A stretch of 64,000 bases of DNA from Lagopus muta (taxonomy: Eukaryota; Chordata; Aves; Galliformes; Phasianidae). This document shows positions 37,990 through 50,500 of this stretch, in pieces. How positions within the stretch are numbered: the stretch's first letter is position 1; each line of letters starts with the position of its first letter. Location: positions 50,195,883 to 50,259,882 of the forward strand of contig NC_064436.1 in the NCBI RefSeq assembly GCF_023343835.1, read 5' to 3'. The notes beneath the pieces are model-generated. The model ran no database searches. It saw only the letters and a list, made by a program, of their open reading frames with translations, and was not told where the DNA came from. The position numbers were made by a program, and so were the translations under genes.

Positions 37990-40900
37990 AAAACAGTGTA
38001 AATTATTGTAATGATTGCAAATTTTTGGTATAATGGACATCTGAACTGCTAGTGTGCTTGGAGTAAACTCTTCTATATGCCTCTCTTTGGAAGTGAGCTA
38101 TTTCCCACCCTCATTCAGTATCTGTTTGCTCAGAGTGATTTTAGAATTTCTTGTGTCTTCCACCCTACAAAGGCATTTTGTGTAATCAATGTTCAACAGA
38201 TTTGCTTATGTAGCTCCTAAGTGCTGGCTTTCATGACCCACCCAATGTGTACAAACATTTGCTGAAAGAGTCTGGCCTTGGCAGGCTGCTTCCCGCATGT
38301 CAGGTGGGTGCAACATTCACCTTAGGAGAAAGCTTGTATAAAATAATGGCTGTGTATTTGGGATCTGGTGTGTTTACCTTATGTTCAAATTTTGTTTACC
38401 AAATGAGCCCCTTATCTACAAGAGTTACTGAATAAATAAATAAATAAATGTATGTAAATAATTTAAATGCAGAGGTCAGTTATAGTAAATTTAGAACAGT
38501 TGTTTTGAAGCATGGTCATTTCTTTCTACGTCCCCACCTGCACAGTGACCTTCTCTGCTAGGAGGTGAGAAGTATCCATAGCTGGTAAAAGACTTGTTGG
38601 TGTCTGAGGCTGGACCCACAACAGGTTTAGATGGCCACCCTGGAACTGAGCGACTATTTTTTAAGAACTAGTGATAAACCTGTTGGAGCTCCAACTTCCT
38701 TGGATTTATTTTAAGTACTGGTAATAATAAAGCAAAGAAAGTTGAGAGCTTATCTATCTGTAGCAAGATGATGTAGGTATTGCTATTCTCCACTTCTTTT
38801 TGGTATATACTAGCATTATGTGCTAAAGAAAAAGAGAGAGGTTTTCTAGAATAAAATGAAGAAAACTTACATTGCTTGCAATTACCACCCTGCTATCATA
38901 GGAGTAAAACTATAAACACCACTTACCCCTTTTATGCAGTGAGAATCCCTAGGAGGTGATATCTAAAGGAGTAAATATAGGCTCTGCAACTACAGGTAAA
39001 TGGCAGGTTTTGTAGTCTATAACTAAATTCTTATAAAGGGATAAAAATGATGAGTATGTACAGCCCCATGTGAAGTTTAGAGAAAAATTGGGATGAGAGG
39101 AAGATCTTTGTGAATGGAGTGCTAATGCTGTATCCTGGACGAATCCTTCAGCAAAAACAAAAAAAATGAACTGCAGTATTGCCAGCAATTGTCAATGAAA
39201 CTTTATCACTTAATGGATATGCTTTCATACAATTTAAATTCTCAATTAACTGACTGCCTGTCCTTCTACTCCCCATTTTTTTTATTTTTTTTTTATTTTT
39301 TTCTCCTTTTTTTGAACACTGAAATACTCTCCCCATCTGCCTTTCATTTGCTTTTGTAAGACTTTTTTTTCCTCTTAAATGCACCAAATTGCAGGAAGGG
39401 AAATCAGAAATCATGAAAGTTCAGCGAGAAAGCCACATCCATTAAAATATGCTTTGATCAGAGTGAAACAGTGTGCAATTCATGGTATAAGTAAAGTCAG
39501 AAGAGTTCTAAATCAGACATCAGACGCATTAACTCCCCTTTTACCTTACATACTCGAACACAACAGTTTCAGTAGCTAAGAAATCTTTAAAAATACTAGT
39601 TTTTCTATAGTTACATTTCGTTTAAGAGCATTATTTCATTTGGATTTCTGCTGAGCCAACCGAGCCTATAAACAAAGCTGATTTTACAAAAGGTGAAACA
39701 GGTGAGAACTGATATTTTCCAGATAAAGGTGTTAGATTATTTTGAGAGCTAAAAAAAGGAAATAGAGTGCACAACATGCTCTATAAAGAGTTTCTCTTGA
39801 AAGCAGTGTTGAAAGTTAAAGGAACAAGAACTTCTCCTACCTGTAGCTTTTGTCCTGATCAGGAAGTGTTGCTTTTTTCTGATTACAATCTTCCATGGCT
39901 TAGCTCGGCTCCTGCATTTGAATGTTAAATATGTAAGAATGCCTTGTTTAGCTTGGGAGTTTGCATGACCTCTTAATGAGACACTGTAGTTAGTGTCATT
40001 GGGTATTAAGTTGTCATGTGACTGCAGATGAAAATAAAATCCTTTAAAGTTTGCATTTAATACTTCCTAGAATCTGTAACCCTTTACCTGCAAGCTGGAT
40101 AAAAACAGGACAGACCTCACTGCTTTCTAGCCGGGGTTAGAAAAAGAATGGGAGGGAGAACACGTGCTGAATAGTTCTCCGCTGGGACACCCGCTCACCA
40201 CAACCACAACAAAGTCCAAGTCTGTCAGTGTATTAACACTGTCATTTGCATATTCTTCAAATTAAATCTTCTCGTGCCACAAGCGGTGCTGAAGAGCTCT
40301 GGTAAAAATTTCCTCTGTTGCATCAGAATATTACCTAGCACAGAAATTGAGTCCCCACAGTTCCGAGTGATGCTCTGTAGAGGAGCTCCGCTTTAAGGTA
40401 GGTGTTTGCAGGCACCCCCTAATATTTACTGATGAAAGTTGCTGACTTCCCTGAAATCGCTTTGCTTTGGGTGTGGTGTTCCCAAATGTGCTATGAAAGA
40501 TGTTCTGCTGCTGCAACCCAGTTATGAGAGCGTTCCCTGTGCAGAAGGAGAGAATTGGCTTAAGCAATATCTGCAGTCAGCTGCGTCAGGTGTTTCCCAG
40601 CTGTAATCTTTAATGTGTGTAGATGTGTAAGTGGAAACAGAAAAAAAAAAAAAAAGTCCTGGAAAGAACTGGCACTGACATTTCATGAGGATGGGGGTCC
40701 AAAGCAGTGCAAGCAGAGGTAGCTCACTTGAGAACACTTTGGAAATGTTTTGCTAAATCCTCTGTTTGTTTATGGTTATATGAAGCCTGGCTGCTGTACT
40801 GGTAGATGTATCATTCTCACTCCCAGTAACTGTTCACTTAGGGTGAACTCTGACTGGTTGCAGCTTGCACTCCTGTCTTCCCAGTGGAATAGACATGCTG

Positions 40901-42521
40901 GAGTACTGCCTACCTTACTCGTGCAAAGTATCCTCTTAAAATCCCACTTCATCAATGAGCAGGGTTTGCCTTGTATTTCCTCTCCTAGAGACTACAGTGA
41001 GGTCAGTGTGGCTCTGCCAAATTTATGTCAGGGGTGGGCTGGGGCTGCAGTGTAGGTACTGGGGCAGCAGGAGCATGGGCTGTGCCACCTGGCCCCATGC
41101 AGAGCAATCAAGATGGCTGCAACACCACTGCCCAGCAATAAAGCCATAAAAGCTTCTTCGGATCTGCTTATTTTAAGCAGAGAGTTGTGCTGTAATGTAA
41201 AGGCAAACATTATCCACAGTCTGTGGGCTTCAGCAAAGCTCTGCAAAGCTCTGTGGCAGACTTTTTTGATTTTTTTTAAAATTTGTCTAAATAATATTCT
41301 ACTTATTTATTTTTGCTTACATGCTTTTAGCACTGGCTGAAAATAATCTCCTGTTCCTGTTCCTGAAATCTGACTTTTCCTATGTACATATGCAAACTGT
41401 TAGAATCTATTTGGGCTGATAATTTGCTCAGGTTTTTACAGATGTGTCCTGGATGGAGTATCAAAACCACAAGTAGGAAAATATTTTTTCAAAGGAAAAG
41501 TAGTTGAGATATTCAGACAGCAGAAACCCTCTTTTTCCTCTAATCTCATTGTAGACTTTTTTGGTAGTGGGTTTTTTTTGGTTTTTTTTTTTCCTTCTTT
41601 TTTTCTTTCTATTTTTTCTTTCTTTGTCATTTTAGAGGATACTCCTGTTGAGATAGCAGTCTGTCTTGAAAAATTACAGCCCAAGAGGTTAAAATCATAT
41701 GTTAGATACCATCAGCAATGTGGTCTCACAGTGGGAAATGCTGGGCATTTAAGAGGCAATTCAATAATGGAGACAAATGACAATAGGCTGTCCTATTGCT
41801 ATCAGGATGTTCTGGTTTCATCTGTGCTTTGATGTGTCTGGTTTTTTGCTTCATCCCTTGCCTTGCAAATGTTATGTATTTCACTTCAAGTCTGTTGACT
41901 GGATTTCTTTTAGTCCTGGAGCTTTCCCACATACAAATAAACACCACAAAATTCACATGGAATCAGAGCTGTAGCAAGAAAATCAGGAGATGACATTGTT
42001 TATCCCTGGTGTAAGCTGCGGTAAATGTAAGAGCTGTGCTGGTGCAGCAGTGTTGTGTAGTGGAAGCCATGCCAACAGGAACATGTGGATGTGCCTTAAA
42101 TTTGCCTTCATGTATTCCCTGCTGAGGTTAGAGATGGAATCCCCGAACTGCGGACAGGTCAGGTGATGGAGGTGGAGGCTGCAGTCATTTGGAGGCTTTG
42201 CTGGGTGGGATGGGAGCATCCCCCACCCAGGCAAGCAGGACATTGATCTGGGACAACAAGGCTGCAGAGGCAGGGAGAAGAGCTTGCTAGGGGCTGGTTG
42301 TAGCAGTTGCTTTGGGAACCATTTGCAGTTTTAAGGAACGTTCTGCTGGAGAACAGATTATTAGAGCATAATAGATTATTATGCTACGTTTTCAAGTAAA
42401 TTCAGTATTGTGCAGATGGTCCTCCATACTGAAAGTCTCTTTTTCAAAGGAGAACGATGGTTGTGTGAACTGCTCCTCCTGGAGAAGCACTTGGCAAAGT
42501 GCCTCATTCTATCCTTAGAAG
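37990..42521. other. Non-genic DNA, no gene recognised
   Basis: About 4.5 kb without recognised exons. Holds an (AATA)n run at 38431-38449 and several A or T runs (for example 39278-39302 and 41571-41592). Open frames are all 101 codons or shorter and show no family signature. Confidence 0.5.
38431..38449. repeat. (AATA)n simple repeat
   Basis: Almost five tandem AATA units. Short tetranucleotide repeat. Confidence 0.9.
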
Positions 42522-42935
42522 GATCATAGAATATTCTGATTTGAAATGAACCCACAAATATTATCTACTCCTGGCTCCACACAGAACACCCAAAAATTCA
42601 AATTCCATGTCTGACAGTGCTGTCCAAACACTTTGTGAACTCCAGCAGCTTGAGGCCATGAGCAGTGCCCTCGGGAGCCTGTTCCATGCTGCCCCCCTCT
42701 AGTGAAGAATCTTTTCCTAATCCCCAATCTGACTGTCCCCTGATACAGTTCCATTCATTCCCTTGGGTCTTCCACTGTCATCAGAAAGTAGAGCTCAGCA
42801 CTGCCCCTACACTCCCCTTGGGAGGCCAACATAAGGTCTCCCCTCAGCCTCCTCTTCTCTGGGCTGAACAAACCAAGAGACCTCAGCTACCTCTCATATA
42901 CCTTGCCTTCCAGACCTTTCACCATCTTTGTTAAC
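42522..42935 (-). mobile_element. CR1 LINE 3' fragment, about 410 bases
   Basis: Begins with the inverse CR1 end (GATCATAGAATATTCTGATT). It continues through blocks typical of the CR1 ORF2 C-terminus and 3' UTR in antisense: GAGCCTGTTCCATGCTGCCC, TCTAGTGAAGAATCTTTTCC and CCTCTTCTCTGGGCTGAACA. It then fades near 42935. Frames are broken. 5'-truncated minus-strand insertion. Confidence 0.85.
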
Positions 42936-45724
42936 TTCTTCTTGACATTGTGATTAAGGCCCACACTGTGATGATCATCAGTGGCTTTGTCGAAGTCTCC
43001 GGACTACCTCCAAAATGCAAGGAATGGTGTTCAGTGACCAGGCTGGAAAGGCAAAGCAGAGGAAGTAATGCATTCCATAGCTCTTCCTGCATCCAGGTGG
43101 AGATCCAAAAAGAAATGTTAAGTAATGTCTTTAACAGAGTGTAACAATTTTAAAGTAGGGCATATTTGTAACATAAATGTGTAAAATGACTTTTAATAAC
43201 AAGTCCCTGACAGCTATCCAAGAGGTCCTACTTCACATTTTGACATTTACAGATCGAATTTGTGGATACATTAAAAATGTGTGGAACAATAAGATGCCCT
43301 TCATTTTATAATTGAAGAAATAGAAATACATAACAAAATTCTGTCATCTTGCACTCTTAATGCTTATTGTAAAATGTTGATTAGGTTTATGTGGCAAGGC
43401 TTTGGTAGCAGGGAGGGCTGTGGTGTGGTGTCTGTAAGAAGAGCCCAGAAGCTGACCCATGTTACCTAAGAGCCAAATCCATCCAGAGTGGATATGTTAT
43501 ATCTTTTAATCCCTAATGAAAAAAATAAAACAGTGCAGATCGTTGCTCCTAGCCTACTGATAATGATCTACAGGACCCATTTTATGATGTGTCACAAGGA
43601 TACATAAGCATCACATCAATCAACCTGCCCTGAAAAACTTTCAGTGTAATTTTTGACAGTCACAGTGAGCTCTCAGGACTGTAAGCTGATCTGGGGCTGA
43701 AATAGTCCTCCCCCTCTTCCCTTAAATGACCATTATTTTAGTGGCAGATATTTGTTTCAAACTCCCTTTGCCACGTGACAAAATTTCTGTTGCTACAGGT
43801 TTCTGAGTAGTACTTGCATTTGTGGCAAAACGACATCAGGGCTGGAGAAACACTGAAACCTGAAAGCCTTTTGAATGCCTTTTCCAAGCTACCTGTTAAC
43901 TCACATTTTGATGTTATCTGCTAGTAGCGTGAAAAAATTTAAATGGCCACAGGCCGTATGAAATGAACTCACGGGCCGTGCATTCCCCAGCTGTGGTGCA
44001 AAGGAAATGACTGATAAAAGTATTTTTTCTAGCTGACCTCTGGCTTACCTTTGTCAGCCAAAGAATTTCCGGCTAGTTCCACACTAAAGTTTTCTTGCAG
44101 CTATGGCCTATTCCCAGAGCCTTGTATGTCAGAAAATATGGACCTTCATCTGATCCTGTTATTGATGCACTTTAGATAAAGAATGAATGAAAGCTTTGTT
44201 CTGGATATGCAAATAGAGCTCCTTATGAGAAAGTAAATTGCCCCGGTCCTCTGAAGGAATAGAATAGCACTTTGTATTTGGATATCTCTATTAAAGAAGC
44301 TGTTTTCTTTCTATACAGTAGTATGGGTGTGCTTGGGGTCATATTTGTGAGAGGGTTGTGGAGCACTCAGTCTTGCAATAGCAGGTATTTGGACACCCAG
44401 CAGCCTAATGGCATTCAGAAACCTGTCTGCTGTGGTGGCTCAATGTTCATCTGATAGTTGAGAAATAGACTCAGAAAGGTGGAAAGCTGAGTACAGATAT
44501 ACTGAGGTAGACAGAAAATGTAAAGAGGAACAGGACCTAAACAGCATTCTCAGTGAGATTATAGACTCAATACTAGGCAAAAGGACTTAACTGAAGTAAG
44601 AGTCATGTTTATGTTTGTCTTTCTTACTGGTTTTCAATTAAAAGAAACAGAAGTTCTGCCCCACTCTTGTTGTCCTTGGGCAGAACATGTGAGATTGAGA
44701 GTAAGGTTCAAAACGTGAAGAGAACACTTATTCCTTTTTATATACAGCATTAACTCTCTTGTGCTACTCAGCTGCTTTGACAAAGGCCTAAAATCCCTCT
44801 TTGGCCTGAGATGAGGGAAAGGGACTGATCTCACTGGCAGATTGATCATCATGTTATGTTGGGGATTGTGTCCTGCCCCAAGATGCTGTATTACTGTGCA
44901 AAAGTGGTGAGGCAGAAAACAAGAGGAGCAAGTCCAGGTTCACCACCAACAAGCCACTCAGCTGAATGGGACTGAGTAGGTTCTGGTAGTACTTTCAATG
45001 AAGAAAAACGTTTCTCTGTTTCTGTGTTTCATTCTGTTTCTATGTTATCCTCAGCTACTACCCAATTTGGTCACTCTGCTGGCAGATAAGAGATGTATTT
45101 TCACTCCTTCAAGATCACAAAGGAATTCACTTTCTGACATGCAGGTTATGCACAGGGACATAAAGACTGGCATGAGTGAGTCATGCCCAGTTTTTGAAAG
45201 AAGTTGGAAGGAAGGTTGCTTACATTCAGAACAGGAACCTTGGAGGAGTGGATTCCAGAACCACTTGCAGTTCCATAGCTCTGCAGAGGAGGGAGATTTC
45301 AAGCACTCCCCACTTGCCAGTTTTTTTTTACTAGATGTGTTACACATATTTTCTGTCTGTTGAGTTGCATACAGACAGCATGTAATCTAGTCATGAGGAG
45401 AACCTGAGCACGGTTTGCAAATTTCAGTGGCTTTTTGATGTTTGATTTAGTTAACTCTAATGGGAAAAACACTGGAATTCTCCTTACAACCATAGCTCTT
45501 AAATGATCATTAGAATACAGGCTAATGGGAGATGCAAATGTCTGCAGCTATGTCTCTGTGTCCCTAATGCCAGTGTGAAGTTTGCTGTTGTAGAGATGGC
45601 CAGTATACACTCTGTAAACCATTAATTTAAAGTCTTGAGATATAGTGTGAGCTGAGACTACAGTACACTAAAATGCATTATCCTACTGGAACTTTCCCTA
45701 AAATTAAAACTCTGCAAACACATA
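42936..45724. other. Non-genic DNA downstream of NWD2
   Basis: No recognisable gene or repeat. An open frame of 121 codons at 44998-45363 (plus) has a hydrophobic start but is crossed by a 98-codon frame on the other strand and matches nothing I know, so it is not called. Confidence 0.5.
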
Positions 45725-45741
45725 CAAGTCTGTTTCCTTAG

Positions 45742-45747
45742 TTTATT
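45742..45747 (-). promoter_or_regulatory. Candidate distal poly(A) signal of NWD2
   Basis: AATAAA on the minus strand, within ACTAATAAACTAAGGAAAC. Cleavage would be expected some 10-30 bases further, near 45,715-45,730. Confidence 0.4.
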
Positions 45748-46896
45748 AGTACAAACAATGCATACACAAGACTGTATATTGTTTGAAGACTGCAATAGAT
45801 TTCTAATTTAACAACTCTGTAACAAAATTTAACTAAATTTGACATTTATGAAAATATAAATCTCTGATTCAGTAGGTTTTCCCAACAATACAAAGTTTAC
45901 ATAAAAACATTCAATATGATCTATTAGTTGCAAACAAGTTAGGAAAAATCATTCAAGTCACTTTAATATACTATATTGGCTTGTACATAGAACATTCACA
46001 CACTACATTAAGTTCCAGCTTAGCATTCGTTTGTTGAAAATCTGTGGCATGAAGTTCTCTTTTTAAAAATAAAATTGTTTTGTTTAAACCATTTGAAAAA
46101 ATTTTCCTCAGATGTGCCATCTTTAAGAAGGAGGGAAATATCTTCTTATGCTTTCAGATGATATCCAGCATATCTTTCACTTGGACGAAATGGAATTTTT
46201 TTTTCTAAACATTTGTCATTATTTCACAATTTCTGCCTTGAAACTGATAAAACTGTACAAAAGGCTCAGAACAGTTCTAAAGCAGAAAGTGAACCTTGTA
46301 GGTAAGAAAAAAACATTACAAATTGGAACCATAAAGAACCTTTGGGCAGCATTTGCATTTGGTGGAGAATTAGCACATATACAAGCGGTCCCAGAGTGTT
46401 TGGTCATCTGATCTGTGTTTAACATGGGAAAGAACAGAAATGATAGTAAGGCAAATGTTTTTAAGATTAAAACATGGCATATCTGAAAACTTTCTGTTGA
46501 GTACTTTGGGAACATAGGAGATACTTTAGACTTTCTTACATCAAAATGGATAGCCATATTTTAACATAAAGAAATTCACATGTTTAATTGTTTATCTGCA
46601 TTGCCCTTTGTCTTTGAAAAAGTTTTCTTAATGACCTATACTAACATACACTATGACAACATATAACTTCCTCAAACCAAAAACAAAAACCCAACTCTAT
46701 ATTCCTTTTATGATCTAGGTTTAATATCTTTTTTTTTTGTTTATCACAATACAGAAACCTGAAATCCCTGCATGCAGTTAAAAAAAAATAAAATCTTGTA
46801 GTCCTTTCATTGAGGTGAACAAGTATTTATCACCTCACACATTGTCACATTTGCAGCTGACCGGTACCTACTCTTTTCAACCCCCAAATCAATCCC

Positions 46897-46901
<5 letters not shown>

Positions 46902-46927
<26 letters not shown>
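46902..46927. repeat. Poly(A) tract, 26 bases
   Basis: An uninterrupted run of 26 A on the plus strand (U-rich in NWD2 transcripts), inside the proposed 3' UTR. Confidence 0.95.
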
Positions 46928-46928
<1 letters not shown>

Positions 46929-47087
46929 GAGTATTTTTAAAATGATGATGGAATGTATCAAGTGTTCCAGGTTGGCAGGTGACATCTTGTCATTGCACCA
47001 TCAAGCAAGAAAAATACAGTTTTGCAAGTGGATATAAAGTTGGCTGTTGGCTATAGATTCAGCTCTGACCACTTATAGGCGACTTAG

Positions 47088-47093
47088 TTTATT
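47088..47093 (-). promoter_or_regulatory. Candidate proximal poly(A) signal of NWD2
   Basis: AATAAA on the minus strand, about 430 bases after the NWD2 stop. Use of this site would give a short 3' UTR, so alternative polyadenylation is possible. Confidence 0.4.
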
Positions 47094-47521
47094 ATAAACA
47101 GTGGTCTGCCTCTTCTTTCTGTTCACATGGAACTTTAGCTCTAGTTAAAGCAGTTTGTCATTTGCAGATAAGATCAGCCAACCTCTGTAATAGCATAACA
47201 ATTTTGAAAGTATTGCTAGAAATTGTTAATCAAGGCCCTGGTGAAATCTTGTACTGAACCTTGTATTCCGAAATTAAAAAAAAACCCTGCAGCCCATTGC
47301 TTAAACATTTGCTTCATGTTCCCTCCCCCCCAATTTTTTTTTTTTTTGTGTGTGTGTGTGTTTTTGTGTTCGTAAGTGTAAGAATATCTGTGAAGGAAAA
47401 AATAGCTGGTCTGCCCTCTGCTGTTAATGTCTTCCAAGAAATGCACTGATTTTTACTTGAATTCAGAAGACAAATCGATGCATGAATACTATTACTCAGG
47501 TAAACTAGTCAGGACAGATGC

Positions 47522-50500
47522 TCAGTTGTCAGTAGCAAAACTATGTCCTCTGCAGTCTATGGCTGAGCACACCTTTTCATAGCAATAGTTGTGTTTTTTG
47601 GTTGGTGTTGCTTCACTCACCTCAGGCTCTATAACTGTAATGGGGCTATCCCTGGCGAACACTTCAGTTGATTCCCTCCATATGCAGTCTGCAGTCACTT
47701 TGAAGCTATAATTGTGACATTTTGGTCTAATCACTTGTGTCGTGTTGTTGAAAATCTGACGGCTGTTTGAAGTAGCAATTTTGATTTTCAGTGCTGCGTC
47801 GACTCGATCCACTACAGTGTAAGTGCCTATACTTCCATCATCAAATCCAATAATAATATTTAAATGTCTCTGTGAGAGTGTAAGGAAAGTGGGAGTCTTA
47901 TAAAGAGAACAGGCACCGATGTTTTTCCCATCCGCTAGCCTCATTACAATTAAACTAGAGATTGCACCATTGTCATCATCTTCATTGAGAAAACAGATGT
48001 ACACAAGATAGCGGCCGTCACGAGACAGCCTTTGCCTCCAGATAACACCTGGAGCGTGAACCACACGAAGTTTTCCACTGTGTAGATCAAGCACATTAAT
48101 GTTTTCATCACCACGGGTTATAATTCCTAGCTTGCCGTTTGGGGACATCTCAAAGTCTTCCAAATTTTTCAAGAAATTGGTAGGCAGTTGTACACGTCTG
48201 CAGATGACTTCCTCTGTTAAGCTCCAGATGTTCACAGTTTCAGTAGATGTTATAAATACTATAATATCTGGGCAGTCTGGTATCAGTTTGACATCTACAA
48301 TGCTTGCACCATCATCACAGCAAAACTTCTTGGTTATACTGCCTGTCCAGAGACTCACTGCCAACACTTTATTCTTTGCCATTCCGACCACAAATGTATT
48401 TGCAGTTGTTATAAATGCATTGTGTAAGGCAACTAAAATATTGCAAACCCTGTGTCCTGTGGCCAGTCGCCAAACTCTGGATGCATTTTGCTCACAGAGG
48501 GAGACTACAAACTGATCATTATGAGTTATCATTAGCTCTGAGATTTTTTGCCCATTAATGCGAAAGATGTTTTCCCCACTAACAGTGTGCCATACATACT
48601 GGCTGCATTTATCATCTGATGTAACCATTATTTCTCCAGAAGTGGTCAGCACACAGTTTTCAACAGTACCTTCGTGCTTGAATATAGCTTCAATATATCC
48701 AGTGCTGAAGTTCCACTTGTGGACAGAATCTGATCCATCCAACGTGTATATTAATTCACCTCTGGCTGGCAACACCAGCCTTTGGATAGGTTTGCCAGAT
48801 TTGTCAATATTGGACATAGCAGTTATGATGTCTATATCCCAAATAGAAAGGACACCACTGGTGGATAAAGATAGCAGCATGTTATGATGATTTGATTTAA
48901 TTAGCCTGACTATAGTTCCTGAGATTTCCTGTAAGCTTGCCATACACTGTCCTGTATCTCTTCTCCAAACGAAAATGGCTGAGGTATTTTCCATTGAAGC
49001 AATTATACAGTTGCCATTTTTGGACAACACAGCAGATATAAAGTGCTCATTGTGTTTAGCTCTAAACTTTTCAGCTACCTTCCACACATGAGTGTCAAGG
49101 AGCTCAATGCTGAGAGCCTTACAAATTAAAATTGCACTTTGGTCTTCAGAAAGCTCTATGCTGACAACCTCACTGTCATCTCTCCTGCAGTCGAAGTCAT
49201 CTGTAAGCTGGGGATTTGTGATCTCCTCTGTACTCCAAACAGAGAGGCTGCCTTCACTGTCCACCATCACCATTTCTTGGGCCTTGTCCAGAATGAGAAG
49301 GAATTTCACAAATCCACCAGAAAATTCAGAGGTCACGGTGGCCAGCTTTTCTCCACTGCCTAAGTGAAAAATGGTTGTTGTGTTCAGATACTGTCCACAG
49401 AAGGCATAAACTCCATCCGGAGAACACTGCACACATGTTACCTCATACCAGCAGTGGAAATGATAGAGAGGCCAGCCATAAAGAAGGTCTATTACAGTGA
49501 CATCTTTGCTGGCTTCCAGCCACGCGAGTGCATGGTTGACTGATAATGTAAACCCATTTATAAAACTGGAGCCCCCCCCTAATCCACAATGTTTTGACCC
49601 CTTAATTTCCATTTCAGATAAAAGACAGGAATTTATGTTATCATATATCAAAAGAGTGTTGTTTGTTGTTGCTACTACAAGATACCTTTCATCACTAGTA
49701 AGTTTCATCCCTATGATAACAGATGGAGAGGTTGTAATCTGCCTCAATAGCTGGCGAGTCTCTACATCCCAAGTGCTGATGGAACCATTTTCCAAAGCAG
49801 CGATGATTGTACTGGGATTAAAAGTAGGCAGAATTTCAGTGACATGCATGCAGCTGGAGGACAGTGGCAGGCGCTCGGGGCTATAAGTCACATCCATGGA
49901 AGAATGCAAGGGGACAATAGAGCAGTACTTGGGCCCGTCCTTGTCGCATTCTAAGAGGAGGTGTCTGAGTTTAGGCAGTGAACTTACTACTGGCAGAAGC
50001 CTCTGTTGCAACTCAGCAGAGAGTGAGCCTGGGTATTTTACTACTTTGAACTTGATACTGCGGAGAGTACTGGCCAGGAATTTCAGTTCCTTTTCCTGCG
50101 AATAGGTGTAAGCCAGTTCTATGTCTGAAAGTGCTTTATCAAACTGCCCTATTCTAATCATGGTGTACAGCCAGCTGAAGTTCATAATGACTCCATACAG
50201 CAGATCATCTGTTCTTCCACATCTTGTCAAGTGATGAATAAGCTCTGTCATTTTTCTATGATTGATAAAAAAGATGTCAGGCTCTAAGGGATTACACTGA
50301 AAAACCCATGGCTGATCAGGCGCCTGCCTGTCAAAAGCAATCTGATCCATGCAGTGCTTTTCTTCCTCATTCAAGCCTCTGCTATCACGGGCAGGGCAAC
50401 TGTTCAAATATTGGTCATTGCTGTAAAAAGGTTTTCTTCGTCCACCTGACCAAACACCAAGAAAATATTCCGCCATGATCGTGTGCATTTCCTGCAAATC

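Larger units (their letters stand above)
45725..47521 (-). other. NWD2: Probable 3' UTR of NWD2
   Basis: Follows the NWD2 stop codon on the minus strand. It is AT-rich, free of recognised transposons and without large open frames, as expected of a long vertebrate 3' UTR. Two canonical AATAAA hexamers are present on the minus strand, at 47088-47093 (about 430 bases after the stop) and at 45742-45747 (about 1.8 kb after it). The second is taken as the distal end. A T26 tract (in transcript sense) lies at 46902-46927. The true 3' end is inferred, not shown. Confidence 0.45.

Noticed and set aside
44998..45363. Open frame of 121 codons with a hydrophobic start that resembles a signal peptide.
   Set aside because: T-rich DNA gives hydrophobic residues by composition, and the rest has no recognisable domain. 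A 98-codon frame on the other strand competes.
48099..50105. Several plus-strand frames of 69-138 codons opposite the NWD2 last exon.
   Set aside because: Shadows of the conserved NWD2 coding frame. No independent signal.
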